NCBI GenBank assembly: GCA_030159075.1
Contig: BROG01000635.1
Coordinates: forward strand, 197,001 to 261,000
Length of the DNA: 64,000 nt
DNA from: Atrina japonica
Lineage: Eukaryota; Mollusca; Bivalvia; Pterioida; Pinnidae
Direction: 5' to 3'
The notes below the pieces were generated by a model. That model saw only the letters and a program-made list of their open reading frames with translations. It was not told the DNA's origin and ran no database searches. Positions 24,036 to 36,361 of this stretch are shown here, piece after piece; positions within the stretch are counted from its first letter, which is position 1; each line of letters opens with the position of its first letter. The position numbers were made by a program, and so were the translations under genes.

Positions 24036-25555
24036 GAAAACAAAGACCTATTGACAATGAAAGGAACATCGTTTGTTAATGAGGTTGTTGCCATGACAAT
24101 TGAGTTGTCATTAGGTAATCACAAACGATATAGTCACTACCCACTTCGCAATGAAACCCAACTGAAACCAAATCGTCATATCCATACAAATTATAGATAA
24201 TTTAAAATATCGGACGTAAACAAAATGAAAAAAAAACTTTTATCAGTTAAACGAAACGCAATAAAGGCGACCCTGCCTATGTCTTTGTATAATTTGTGTT
24301 TGTATTCGTCATAGAATCTGTTGTCATACAATTTCGTTTTCAGATTTGCCTCAAAGATCCAAAGTCGCTGATAAAGTGACCCCCTCTATCTAATACAGTC
24401 GGATTGATTGAGACATTGTACTGGCCAAGAATCTACAACAAGCCCAGTTCAAACACACATGCTTTTAATTAAAAATTTAATAAACACAACAGTTACAAAT
24501 ACCCTTTTTAATAAATGATGCAACACATAACTTTTACTTATAATACCAAACATAAATTGACATCAGAACATCTTCCCATATTAACTTCTATCAGTTCCTA
24601 TTAACCGTGTATATCCGTGTTGACGCCATTTATATGTAAGTGTCATAACTGATTTCAAAAATTGTATTCAGTTGGATAATAATTTAATAAACGAATTCAG
24701 TTAAAACATTTTTTTAATGCATTAGGGATATTGTTGAAGCTTCGAATACATAAACGTTCCATGAAATTAACGTACACAATATTCATATATAATTTATGAT
24801 TACGTTTCATGGTCATAAATGATATATTTTGTCAATAATTTTCAATAATATGGAGTTGGTTGCTAATAAATGGATCTTTGCATGGCTATGTTTTACATTG
24901 CGATGTATAACTTAATTCCATTGATTTTGTTTATGTGTTTTGAACAATTTCTATAAAAACTACACTGCTGGTGAACTTGGTACATGTTATACTATCATCG
25001 AGTGGGTTATAGTATTTCGTGTCTGGGATATAACGTTATAGGTTTTATATATTCTCTCGTGTAGTATAATGGCTACTATATGTATATATATACCTTTTCT
25101 TGTCTGGTAGTTTTGATATCAGATATGTTTGTTTTTTAATGAACGCCCCCGACTCCGAACTTCACTAGTATTTAACTCTACAATTTTGCATGCGTATTAA
25201 TCATAAACTATACACTTGTCGCATTTATCAAAGTCGGCTTCTTTGCTGTCCATTTTATCAGACCAAGTGTATAAATAAATTGAAATAAATGTCAGGGAAT
25301 ACTCTCCATTTTGTAAAGAAACTCGTAAACATACTATCACTGTTAAACTAGGATGGTAAATATTTGCTTAACACAGAGGAATCAACGTATTGTATACGCA
25401 TGCAAAGAACAGTGATTGTAAACACTCCCTAGTAAATCGTTCAGTTGTCCCATCTAAGACAGTTTGACAGAGTTTTAGACGAATTGTTCCCCAAAAAACA
25501 ATAGACGGGATGATTGCCATTTCATAGATACAAAACAGCGAGTCACAGAAGCTGT
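24036..25555. other. No feature seen
   Basis: AT-rich. GAGTGGGTTATAGTATTTCG and neighbouring TATA-rich words near 25000-25100 form no recognisable element. Confidence 0.35.
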
Positions 25556-25625
25556 TTTAGTAAAGTTCTTCGGTGATGTCTTCCTGGGTACACTGTAATC
25601 GGGTTTCTCCTACCCCATTCCCACT
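25556..25625 (+). mobile_element. SINE body fragment
   Basis: TCTTCCTGGGTACACTGTAA and CGGGTTTCTCCTACC match the SINE body. It stops at the boundary of the PLE copy on the minus strand. Confidence 0.45.
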
Positions 25626-25646
25626 AAAACATATGTAAACATGTTG

Positions 25647-26356
25647 AATATAAAAATTTCAGATACCAAAGTATAAATCAATAGAATGTCCAGGACATAG
25701 ATACAAATCCGGCAAAAATGGACAAACACGGACCTCTGGAAACCAAGAGGTGGGATCAGGTGCCATGGAGGAGTAAGCATCCCCTGTCGACCGGTCACAC
25801 CCGCCGTGAGTCCACAGTCAAGTCCAATGAAACAAGTGAGGAGTGTATCCTCGTCACAATTGGTACAGACGTCTCAACAACCGTCAACGAAAAGGCAACT
25901 CAACATTTCACTTAGTGAAACAGAGTAGTCGCAAACAAGACTATTATACCGACCTTAAAATTAGCGGAACGTTGACATTAAACGCGGTTTTCGATATCCC
26001 TGTGTCAATAATTTGTCAGTGAGTAGTTTACCTCTGTATATGAAATCTTCATATGTTGTGCACGCCCTGGCATATCGGATCATTTGTGAAATATAAACTC
26101 CATATGCGGGTGACTGAGGGATATTACTACTTAAATGTGGAAAATTTACGATGGGAAAGCCGAAATCGTCGTGTTTATCGTATAGCTTAGTTGCTAATAT
26201 CCCGTCTGTGTTTATATTGTCTAAGTATGAAGCGTGTGTGCTTGATTCTGTTGTATCTTTAATTTCTAGTTCGCTGGGATATATCGCATTGACATATGTA
26301 TAAAAATTGTCGTTATTAATTGACAAAACGTCGTCGATATATCTAAATGTCAACAT
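25647..26356 (-). pseudogene. Penelope-like element: reverse transcriptase C-terminus plus 3' tail
   Basis: The minus-strand frame from 26356 to 25961 encodes 131 residues. Residues 4-14 are FRYIDDVLSIN, in which YIDD is the catalytic box of reverse transcriptases. SELEIKDTTES, SSNIPQSPAYGVYIS, IRYARAC and DFIYRGKLLTDKLL follow in the order seen in Penelope-like polymerases of bivalves. The domain is cut upstream of the YIDD box, so fingers and palm motifs are missing. Downstream the frame breaks, though GRYN-like codons continue, and the non-coding tail runs to the common 3' end at 25647. No GIY-YIG endonuclease is seen. The copy is 5'-truncated and cannot work alone. Its single open frame suggests it is younger than the one at 39641. 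Confidence 0.85.
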
Positions 26357-26621
26357 TCAAATTCGATGAGTGTCATATTTTGTGAAATGTACGAATATTT
26401 TATAAAATGTTGCTATAATATGGTTCGTTACGTGTTCTTGACAAGTACGAGCTATGCAAAGGCATAAAAATCTTATATCCCAATATATTGTGTGAAAATA
26501 TGGTCTGCAAAAGTGTTGTATACATATACAAATAGTAAGGTTGAATTGAGCAATACCAATTGAATACTTGCCAAACCTAATTTCTCAACCAATTTTCACA
26601 AAATATTTAGGAATTTAAGAA

Positions 26622-26777
26622 TGTTTATGACCGGTGGACAGGGCATTAATCCTCCATGGAATCTGGTCCCACCTCTTGATTTCAAGAGGTCCGTCTTTGT
26701 CCATTTTTTACCAGATTTGTACCTATATCCTGGGCTTCCTAATGATTTATACCCTGCTATCTGAGAGTTTTTATATT
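26622..26777 (+). mobile_element. PLE 3' tail, opposite strand to its neighbour
   Basis: Blocks: GACCGGTGGACAGGGCATTA, TCCTCCATGGAATCTGGTCC, TCCATTTTTTACCAGATTTG and a 3' end TTTTTATATT at 26777. A fragment of the hammerhead repeat follows, in the same sense. Confidence 0.75.
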
Positions 26778-26814
26778 TTGTTATTGTATATCAATATAAG
26801 TAGTAATGTTTAAT

Positions 26815-26955
26815 ATTTATTATTTGGCTTGTCTGATACCACTTTCTTTTTAGATAATCTATTTAAAATTCGAGCTCAACTGATGAAGTCTACGACAGAA
26901 ACGATCGTCTTGAGCATTATCACTTTGGTATTATATTTATAATATTAAAAAAAAG
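26815..26955 (+). repeat. Partial hammerhead repeat unit
   Basis: Reverse orientation relative to the array at 41786: TTATTTGGCTTGTCTGATAC, then a deletion-shortened middle, the hammerhead motif and CATTATCACTTTGGTATTA. It covers about 140 of the 354 bases of a unit. Confidence 0.75.
26874..26915 (+). ncRNA. Type I-like hammerhead ribozyme motif, complete
   Basis: Core CTGATGA is at 26880-26886 and GAAA at 26898-26901. Stem I is six perfect Watson-Crick pairs, GCTCAA (26874-26879) with TTGAGC (26910-26915). Stem II is GTC/GAC (26888-26890 with 26894-26896) closed by a TAC loop, with an A-A apposition at its base. Stem III is A901-T908 and C902-G907 around the loop GATC. The cleavage triplet GTC is 26907-26909, so cleavage would fall after 26909. 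The very short stem III matches hammerheads of Penelope-like elements and animal retrozymes. The short stem II and its A-A mismatch are the weak point. Activity is untested. Confidence 0.7.
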
Positions 26956-28103
26956 TAATGTCCTTTTAAACTATTTCTATGATTTGTGTAACATGTAAAC
27001 AAATTTTCGATATCAATTTCATAAAAATTAATTTGTTTGCAAAGGACGGCATGGGTTACAATGAATAAATAAATACGTAGATTGATAAATGATATACTTT
27101 CGTTCTGAACATTTTTCTGTATGTGTATAAGCTAATTTTTGAAACTGAATGGAGCTTAGGGCTTCTCAGTAATTCCAATACTTTAATTTTGACTCAAGAC
27201 TACGATTCTGTTTTATCTCAGCACCTAGGTTTGAGTCATTGACATTTCTACAAATCACAAGATAATTTGCATTGTACTGCAGTCCTAGATAAGTAAGGTT
27301 AGTATGTTCTACAATTACCACTAATTACAAAATATTGACATATATTTAAAAAATAGACACGGGAACGCATATTATCATGATATACTACAGATTTAGTAAC
27401 ATGTTCGTTTTTGTAATATTCGTCCACAAAATATTTCTGATTGTACTTCGAAATTAATAATATAATGGTGTACCTAAACAGATCAAGCATGCATGCGTAT
27501 ACATTTTATTTCCTTTATTCTGATTTAATCTTGCATAGCAGAGAAAAAGTAATTTTAAAGTTGATTTGTTTATTCAAAGATCAATAAGTTCCGTCCATTA
27601 GTAGCCACACAGTATAGACTAAATCTTAACATTCACATTAAGTAAAATGTTCTTCTGTGTCCCCTGAGCGTACCAAAAGTAATCAAGTTATAATGACACT
27701 TTTCTATTTCCAATCTTGTAGATATGATTCAAACAACAATTTTTCTTGCATTGAGAAAAATTAAACATACTTAAGCGTAACTGTATCGAAAGCTCGCGTG
27801 TGAATGATTAAACAATAAATCATGGACGACACCATACACCACAGAACTCGTAAACTGTGATAATTCTTTATCAACTTCTCTATTGTCTGGACCTGAAACG
27901 TATACGTCTCAAGATGTGTTCAGTTCAATATTTACAGAGACATTGATTGAATAAAGAATGTTTGTTACTGCATTTGTTTATGATTGGTCATAATTTATAC
28001 TACTCAGTTTTCTTTTGTCATTTTGATAGTGTAGTTACTTATGTTCTGCCTTTAACAAAATATATACATAGGAAAGTGTTAACAAGTAGCATTTTCAGAT
28101 TGA
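26956..28103. other. No feature seen
   Basis: AT-rich with only short, unrecognised frames. Confidence 0.35.
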
Positions 28104-28180
28104 AGCCTTTCACCCTGAGTTTCCTCTGTTTCTGTTGTTTCAGACCAGTCCATTAAGGTATGTAGGGTTGAAAAGGTTAA
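28104..28180 (-). mobile_element. MITE-like element, copy 2
   Basis: The reverse complement reads TTAACCTTTTCAACCCTACA, then GGACTGGTCTGAAACAACAG, then GGGTGAAAGGCTT. This is the same plan as 2629-2715 in the other orientation, with about ten bases fewer. Confidence 0.6.
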
Positions 28181-29140
28181 ATAGCAAATGTCCCTGTACA
28201 GTCCGGTTTTATACCAATTCAGTAGAGATTACTTGTTGTAAGGAATTGAAGTTATCATCTTCAAGTTACAGAGATAGAAATAAGAGATACCCCATAATTA
28301 ATATACTTAGCTCTGGAATATTGAAAGCAATACCTTACATGCCAATTTATATTTTTAAGAGAGTTAGAGGTCAAAATATGACATTTTGTAACCCAAAAAT
28401 ACATCCGTCAACCGAAAACCCACTTAAATATGTGTTGTAAAACTTGGTTTTTTAATATAGATGCCATGAAAGTAGACAGATCCCAAGATAAGCCAATATC
28501 TCATTTGCCTCAATATATATTCATTCTTTCATTCTTTTTAGAAAGTTTCACACATTTAAGAGATTCGAAAAGACTGGTACTGGTAGTAATTAAATGTAAT
28601 TATGACATCCAAGTTTTATGATTTTTACTTATAATAACTAAATCCCGAAATATGCGAAACATTTTAACAAATATGAATAGCTAATTTCATTGTCAGCTCG
28701 CAGTATACTGCAAAATGAAGTTCTAAATGATTTAATGTATATATATATATATAAAGCGATAGTAGTGATTTATATTAGCAGAAACTATATTTGACGGCGC
28801 CGGAATTTAATTTAACTAAACTTATCTTCATATATGTTAAGTTAATTTTCATTTTTAGTTTTCTTTTAAAACCAAATTAACACTAAAGTAATAAAACGCA
28901 TGCAGTTACGAGAGAGATAATTTGACAAGGGATAAAAGTACCGATGATTCATGCTTGAACAATTAAAGATAGACTTATTCTGATGAAAAGTACTTTTCGT
29001 GACCCCTAATTTCAGGAACTAAATCAAAACTGTGCATAAGTATTTTGTTCTTTTGATATGTCATCATAGGACTAACTGATGAACTTTTATCGAAATCGAT
29101 AGGTTTCCATGGAATATTTGCTACGGGTGTAGTAGCATGC
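28181..29140. other. No feature seen
   Basis: A 101-codon plus-strand frame (28135-28440) starts inside the MITE copy. It shows no domain and has near-random composition. Confidence 0.35.
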
Positions 29141-29144
29141 TAAC

Positions 29145-29215
29145 AGAAGATATTGACTCCTTCCGGGCACCTTCTCCCATCCCATTGCAATGGAATTTTG
29201 TTCTTCATGTCGAAT
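29145..29215 (+). repeat. Dispersed repeat family B, fragment
   Basis: GATATTGACTCCTTCCGGGC, then CCCATTGCAATGGAATTT, then GTTCTTCATGTCGAATTAC match the first third of the copy at 13840. Confidence 0.5.
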
Positions 29216-29407
29216 TACAATTACAATACTGAATTCAATCTTTTGGATTTGCAATATTTACAAACAATTTTTACAGGATTTAGGAAATATTCCTCAAAAT
29301 CCTTTATCAACAGTAAGGCCAAGAAGACAACAAAAAAGCAATCTCTGCTACCACTGGCGATACTTTTAGTGGTGTCACACAAATGGTATATTATATGAAA
29401 ACGCTTT

Positions 29408-29590
29408 GGGTTGTTTGTTTATATGGTCTCTTACCCCATACTGGGGTACAATATACCCGGCCTTCCGCAAGTAAACTGGCAAACATTGTCACAAAACCAG
29501 TTTAGATTCCAGCGGGACTCGAACCCACGCTGACAAGAAGTAAGATACTACGACATTTAAAGCACGATGCTCTTGTCAGTCGCCAAGGAC
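29408..29590 (-). mobile_element. tRNA-derived SINE with B box
   Basis: The minus strand shows a head with TGGGTTCGAGTCCCGC (B box, near 29515-29530). GTTTGCCAGTTTACTTGCGG, GGGTATATTGTACCCCAG and GGGGTAAGAGACC follow. The 3' tail is missing. The 68-codon frame here is not a gene. Confidence 0.7.
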
Positions 29591-29837
29591 GCCCAATACA
29601 ATAAAAAAGGAAAGTCCCACCTGCTCCACAACTAAAATACACTGTATAACAGTATCTTCTGCAATTATAAGATACTTTTGGCATTTTTTCACAATATGGC
29701 TCCATCAATAAGAGCGTAAGTATGGTGTCAACTGTAGTCTAGACACAGTTTTGTTCAAAAGTCTATGATTGTAAACACAAATGAAGCTGTGACCTGTGAT
29801 TTAAGATTAAGATAATTATCGTTGTGATAATAATTTG

Positions 29838-30033
29838 TCCACCTCTGGTTCGAATCCCGCTAGGGTCATTTCGAATTAAGTGGGAAAGTTTGCCATTTTT
29901 CTTGCGGAAGGTTGGTGGTCTTTACCCGGGTAACTGGGGTTTCTCCTCCACCTATAAAAACTGGACGCCATCATATGACTGAAAGATTGTTGAGTATGGC
30001 GTAAAACAAAAAATCAAATCAAAAATCAAAATA
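29838..30033 (+). mobile_element. tRNA-derived SINE, well-preserved 3' half
   Basis: B box GGTTCGAATCC (29848-29858), body TTCTTGCGGAAGGTTGGTGG and CTTTACCCGGGTAACTGGGG, AAACTGGACGCCATCATATG, and tail TTGTTGAGTATGGCGTAAAA. It ends in a short AAATC repeat. The A box is not clear, so the head is probably truncated. Best 3' reference copy in the window. Confidence 0.85.
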
Positions 30034-30274
30034 ATTTGTCAATCTACTATGACGTGTACCATACCTATGAGAATATATTATTAATTTCCTATCTCTATCT
30101 TTATCAATTGAAGCGGCAATATTTCTTTAACACTGGAATATGGGGTTAATGTTTCCAAACGTATCTGAATCGCCATTCCCTGCTCCATGCTAGACCATTT
30201 CAAACAAACTCCGAAATCATATAATGTTATTTAAATGTAAGAGTCATAATTTGGCATTTATTTACGTTTGATAT

Positions 30275-30420
30275 AATGACCTGTGCTAGGCACCAGAAAA
30301 CTTGAGAACTAACTCAAGTTTGAGAATATTCTCAATGTGGCCTGCTCAGCCGATGTCAAGATTAGCTTAAAATGAGTCTTTTAGAACTAAGTAATTCTTA
30401 AGTTGTTCAAAAGATGTTAA
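30275..30420. repeat. Dispersed repeat family D, copy 1
   Basis: CAAGTTTGAGAATATTCTCA, then GGCCTGCTCAGCCGATGTCA and AGATTAGCTTAAA, resemble the order at 54885-55010 (TTTGAGAATACTCTCAG, CTGCTCAACCAATCAC, GGATTAGCT). Short inverted words (TTGAGAA/TTCTCAA) suggest a fold-back element. Confidence 0.4.
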
Positions 30421-30660
30421 GCCTGTACTTAACACTTTCTTGTTTTACATTATACTTTACATCAGAGTCATAGTATGCTATTGCAGTAGAGCATCAGCCT
30501 ACACTATCGGATGCAATACAAAGGTTTTCAGTCTGTTTTACCAACTGTTACCAATATCCACTGAGGCAATTCATAACAATTTTTACCCGGTCAGTGAGAT
30601 TTCAGGATTAGGTGAAGTTAAGTAGATATGAATAATGCTCAAGTTTGGGTCATTGTGCTA

Positions 30661-30679
30661 CCCCCCCCCCCCCCCCCCC
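30661..30679. repeat. Run of 19 C
   Basis: Uninterrupted C homopolymer in AT-rich DNA. Its true length is uncertain because sequencing often fails on such runs. Confidence 0.9.
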
Positions 30680-31835
30680 GTTTTGATCTAGAATTTACTT
30701 CGGAACAATGGCCGATGTGATATGACAGTAGAGCATGCGCACTTCTCCATTATACATGGATCAACCTTCTGATTTCCACACGGCCGATGTGACGTCTGTT
30801 CATAGTTGTTATAGATTTTGTTCCTGGAAACACTTCTATTTCTGTGTCTAGACATTGTCTATAACATGATGGTTTTAAAGAAACAATAAGATCGTCTGGC
30901 GTGCTACTTGCTGATCAGTACATATTGTGTTGCGTGTGTTTGTCACGATGGTATATTATTCTCTGTATACGATAGATTTAGTGCCATTACATCTCACATC
31001 TGTGCTCAGGTGTGACAGAAAACATTGATGATATATCACTTTTTTCATCTGTCGCAAAATATAAAATGACATAACAAATATTTTCATAAATAGGTATCCA
31101 GAATAGAGCGCAATCAACAAAGGTTGTTATTGCCGCGTGGTTACATAATGTCATGCCACGAAAAATACGAAACTTTCCAAGTGACTACTTTGTCAGCCTT
31201 TACAATAATATAACAGGACAGCTTCCGTCTGCAGAAGATCGATGCATTGGTCCTTGTAGTTATAAGATAGACCATGCATAGACTGAATACGTAAAATCGC
31301 CAAAAACTAATAGAGCAATGCCTTATTTTCTGTGATTTTCATTCACAATTACTCTAAAGACTTTGCTACTAGCTCACTTTATCAATAAAAATTGTGAAAT
31401 TGTAATTACATTTCTGATGACCAAATACAAAGTTATAAAATAGATAAGAACTTCTGATGCCTCTCTATCGTCTGTGATATCAATCTTATGTGGAGGTGGC
31501 AGAGCTGATTGGTATAGATTTTGATTATCGCGAAAGTGTAGAATACCATACGACCAACAGGATAGTGGAAGGTCGATGAATACTAAAGTAATGTTAAAAA
31601 AGCCCAAATTAATTAGTTTAATGTACTCGTATGGTTAAGAATTAATTGTATTAAAACATACTAGATTAAAGGCGACATGCTATCTATTGAATATTTATAC
31701 TTAGAATTAGATCACACTTCCATTATCAATGTGTCAGCCCAATTACTCTGAAGTGTGTCGACAAAGAAACTCATTCATTGACTTCAAACGACTGACGGAA
31801 AGGAATCGTATAATGTATCACATTATTCCTCACTG
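30680..31835. other. No gene; a short internal repeat
   Basis: GGCCGATGTGA recurs at 30710 and 30783. No coding frame is recognised. Confidence 0.35.
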
Positions 31836-32117
31836 GGTTTCCAGAGGTCCATGTTCGTCCAATGTTTACCAGACTTGTATATGTATCCTGACATCCTGAA
31901 GATTTATACTTTAGTATCTGAGAGTTTTATTATTTCACTTGGATTTGACTGTAGACTTAGACTTACGGTGGGTGTGACCATCCAACAAGATTTTCTTACT
32001 CCTTAAACAAACCTGATCCCACTTCTGGAATTCCAAAGATTCATGTTTGTCCAATTTTAACCACATTTATATATTGTATCCTGGACATCCCGAGGATTAA
32101 TACTTCGGCATCTGCAA
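31836..32117 (+). mobile_element. Two PLE 3' tails in tandem
   Basis: The first tail runs GGTTTCCAGAGGTCCATGTT, TTTACCAGACTTGTATATG, ATTTATACTTTAGTATCTGA. The second starts near 31945 with GGATTTGACTGTAGACTTAG, runs through GGTGGGTGTGACCATCC and CTGATCCCACTTCTGG, and ends TTTTTATATT at 32117. Both are strongly diverged, so they are old. Confidence 0.7.
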
Positions 32118-32944
32118 TTTTTATATTGATGATAAAATCATAATATGATTAGTTACTACATCGACGGGAATGTGCCGGGTTGTTCCATGGAATGCGAGGC
32201 TAGCGAATAACTGTTTTAATCTGCCATCGGACTATAGAACGGAGTCACGTGACTATTTCTATCAAATGAAATGACATTTCTGTCCGTGGCAAACATTAGT
32301 TTATCTTATACTACCTGCCAAAATGCTACAACTACTACATCATTACTAGAGATGAATTGTTATAAAATTATTTCATTTTAAATAAATTATTAAAAACAAA
32401 AATTCATAACTTTATTTTGGTTTTCATGTAGTAATATATCTATATCAAACTAGTAAAATGACCCTCAAAACACAAACAAGTATATAGATATTTTCTTGAT
32501 TTGTTTTTATGTTTCAAATGGAACAAAATAATGCATTTTAGTTTCATCAAGATAATGTAAATTGTCTTTTAATTTGTTGTATCATGACGAACGTGATTAA
32601 AAATAATCCACACAAGTCTCGCACGATATGTATACAGGGGAATTACAAAGCGACAAAATATCTAATTCTGACGCCAATTGATGTAAAATCTTGTCGATAG
32701 TATTTTCGGCCTGATCAGCTATCATTCTGGGTGTCAATAATAGCATTGCATATTATTTTGTTCATAAAATACTTAAGATTGTACCATGTTCATATTATCA
32801 TTCATTTAATTATTGACCTTTGTACACTGATCAAAATGGAGGAGTATAAACTATTATAGCACGCATTGCTTTAATACACTTTATTAAATTACGAAAATTT
32901 GAAATATACACGCCATCAGCCATTCCTACCAAAAGAACCGATAC
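32118..32944. other. No feature seen
   Basis: AT-rich, no credible frame or repeat. Confidence 0.35.
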
Positions 32945-33256
32945 ATTTTACGGTTGGTATTATGATCTTGTTTGCAATTACCCCGCTTCACAAAATGAGA
33001 TGCTGAGTTACCTGTTCGGTTGTTGAGTGGACTGTACCAATTTTGACAAGGATTTATTACTCACATATTTCATTTGATTTTGACTGTTTACTCGCGAAAT
33101 GTGTGGCCGGTCAAAAATTGATGTGTACTCCTCCATGACACCTGATATCACCTGTGGATTTCCAGAGATCCGTGTTTGTCCAGTTTTTACCAGATTTATA
33201 TGTTGTATCCTGTACATTCATAAGATTTTTACTTTGGTATCTATGATTTTTGTATT
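32945..33256 (+). mobile_element. PLE 3' end with remnant of coding terminus
   Basis: Starts at GGTTGGTATTATGATCTTGT, which corresponds to the GRYN-type codons just after the reverse-transcriptase frame. It then follows the tail blocks to a diverged end TTTTTGTATT at 33256. The minus-strand 69-codon frame is a shadow. Confidence 0.7.
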
Positions 33257-33752
33257 ATAAAGTCTCTGTCAACTTTTTCTGTATAGTAACCGTTAAAGTC
33301 ATTTTGTGACTACCATAGGATTTATTAAATAAGCGGAAATTCGAAGATGTTTTACTCCTCTTATTATTTTTGCATAAATAAATCCAGCGAAAAGATATTC
33401 ACATTAGAGTATTTTAAGCATTAATCAGACAAGAACAGAGTTGATGTCTTTTATCACTTTTTGTTTTTTTTAGCTTTTATATCAATAATATGTGTGAGCA
33501 GCACCTGGTACTATCTTGAGATTTTCTGAACATCCATACTTAACTGTCGTTTACATTGTTTGAAGCATTACGTTTTATAGTATTGGTGACACGTTGAAAT
33601 CCGTGCTTCATGTATACAGATTGTATTTTACCATTTAGGAAAAATTACACAATGATATTACATTAACCTATGTTTAGTCTATTGATTAAACATTAGTTCA
33701 AGCTAAGTCTAACAAAGTATTTGCAACCCAGTCTAGATGAATAAGATGATGA
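33257..33752. other. No feature seen
   Basis: AT-rich spacer between two oppositely oriented PLE tails. Confidence 0.35.
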
Positions 33753-33892
33753 AATATAAAAATTACAGATACAGTATTGATCGTTAGGGTCTTCAAGAAA
33801 AAATATACAAATCTTGTGAATGTTGAACACAACACGGACCTCTGAAAATCCGGAAATGGGATCAGGTGCCTTGGAGGAGTAAGAATCCCCTG
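33753..33892 (-). mobile_element. Diverged PLE 3' tail
   Basis: The 3' end AATATAAAAATTACAGATAC is at 33753. CACGGACCTCTGAAAATCCG, GGGATCAGGTGCC and TTGGAGGAGTAAGAATCCCC follow. 5' truncated near 33892. Confidence 0.65.
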
Positions 33893-36361
33893 TATTTATA
33901 TCCCATATGTTATAAACGTAATAAATACTTCAATAAGAGGTATGTTACATAGAATGTAATGGGTAGAAATGTCCAAAGTGTTTTCAGTACTGGTTTCAAC
34001 TTGTGTTGACATGACATGTATCTAAACGATCATTTGAATAACGTCAATGTACAAAATATACAAAGTTAATATGGTTTTAAGGAGTTCATTTCTATGTTCT
34101 TCCACTGTTCACAGATTTTCCCTTCATTTTAACTGGGAATGATTTCCTTGTTATCCCCTAGGGTACAGAAAAGCTACACGCGCTATGACGTCACAATACA
34201 ATTTATGAGTGTCTGTGGCGTCCAGAATGCAGAACAAGCCACGGAGAAAAATTTTTGTCAATTAAAGCGCCCCCCCCTAAATGGCCCATTTGAGGATACA
34301 CCCAGATAAAATAGTATTTAGTCTCGACAGCCTAATGACATTGAAACGCATTCAGTAGAATTGGAGCCATGAAAGTTTTTTTATTCAAGAAGGCTGCCAT
34401 TGTATAGTTTTCAAATTTTTCCTTTTTAAAATCGGTTAATTTTTTTAGAATTCGACAACTAATGACGTAAGAATGACGTAGTTTATCTAACTCATCAATA
34501 GTGTTCATCTAATCTTTAGATCCAATTATATCTGTGCAAATTACAATTACTGCTATAAATCAAGCTATAACCAGATTATTTTACTAGTTTAATGTAGTTT
34601 CATTAATGTTTCAAGGACAGCGATTTCGAATAATTATTCTCTCTCCTGAGAATATTGTCACAAGACAACTAAAAATAGACTTATCGTATCATAAACTTTA
34701 TAACTACTCGACAATATATAAATGTCAATTTATTTATGGTTTTGATTTGCGCGACAAAATTAGCGTCAGTAACTAAATAATTCACTTCGATATGTAAAGG
34801 TCTGAATGCCGTTCGACAAAACTCTCACATTAACACAGTTATAAGCAAGTGACAGTGACGTTTCGATAAGCTTAAAGTGTAACAGTGTACATATAATTCG
34901 TCCAAGTGGATTTATATATTTCATTTACTTGTGAAGTTAATCAGAACGTATTAGCTGTTTTTTTTTTTAATTTCACTGTATCTACTACACTCAAGGATAA
35001 AGGTGTTACTTTATCGCAAGGCAATCGCGCTCTATACTTTCCGCGACCCTTTCAGTGTCATGTTTTACAGCCAATGTCAGTTGATTATTGAATATGTTTG
35101 AACATTAATTGAGACTCAATGGGCGTATAGTCTATATAAAAACTCAAGTACTTTAAAATAGCAGTATGTTAAGAAAATTATGTCATAGAAAGGTCGCGCC
35201 AAATCAAGCAAAAAGTGCAGATGAACGGTACCATATATATAAAGGGTTGAAGAAAAGTGTCAGTACTTTGTACTTTAAATTACAAAAATCATGATAACTT
35301 TAGTATAAAAGGTTTTGTTAATAAGTCATTAGTTTGTCGTACGCGACAAACTTGAATCCCTAGGGCTGATATTATAGCCTGGTTGATATTACATGCGGTA
35401 TAGATTTTGTAATGTATTAATCTATTCACTTTTTTACTTCTACTCATATACTTAAAATAACAACACATTTCCAAGTATTTTAGAGTTCCAATATCTTTTG
35501 TGCATTTTGGAAGTTTTACAAGTGTGAAAAATATTATCAGCTGCTATGGATGGGAGAAATTTGATTTTGGAAATGATCATGAGGCAGTAACGTACTCGAT
35601 TGCCTTAGTATGTTGATCTTAATCCTATGATTTATTTGTGTTAGGATCAGTCAGAGCTTCACATATACTAAAAGGACAAATCGATGGACTATATCAACAG
35701 GTTCAAAGAATATATCTACGCATAGTTTTATAATCGTAAATATGTTTATCGATCGAGAACTTCCTTTTCAAACATATGATTTATTATTTTTACAAAAGGG
35801 TATAACATCAGAGTTGTTTTTCTCAAGTGTATAGCAAGTAGATCAAGAAAGAATAAAGAAACTGAACAACACAAATACCACCTGCGACACTCATCACCAG
35901 TTATACATTTTTTTCTTATCTGTGTGTTTTTTGGCGTTTGGCATTCATCGTCATACTCACCTTTTTTAAATTTCACAATGGCTGATATTATTCATGTTGA
36001 AGGATTGACCCGAGAACTTACCACTGGTCATTTGTAATTACTGACAGCTTTTTAATGCACCATGGGTTCAGATGCAACCCAGACTCTGAACCCCGCCGAC
36101 TTCACGCACACGTCGCAATACCTCAGAAGGTTCGCCATACTGTACATTCAACTACGGAGGTCTTCATGGTTTTATCTTGTGTGTTTAAGCACTAGGGTTA
36201 AACATACATTATATAACTGAAATGTATGTCTATATCTATATAATATTGTATATATGTATGTCATGTTTAGCAAATAAACAAGATTGAAGATGTTATATAA
36301 TGTTCTCCAAAAATATACATATATATGTAAATGTGGAATTTATAAAAATAATGAGTCTAAA
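33893..36361. other. No gene seen
   Basis: Holds TATAGTCTATATAAAAACTC near 35127, a TATA-like word, and a less AT-biased patch at 36060-36130. Short frames at 34906, 35289 and 35746 show no recognisable motifs. Confidence 0.3.

Noticed and set aside
29515..29530. Functional tRNA gene at the B-box-like GGTTCGAGTCCCGC
   Set aside because: No full cloverleaf can be drawn; the segment continues into the SINE body.
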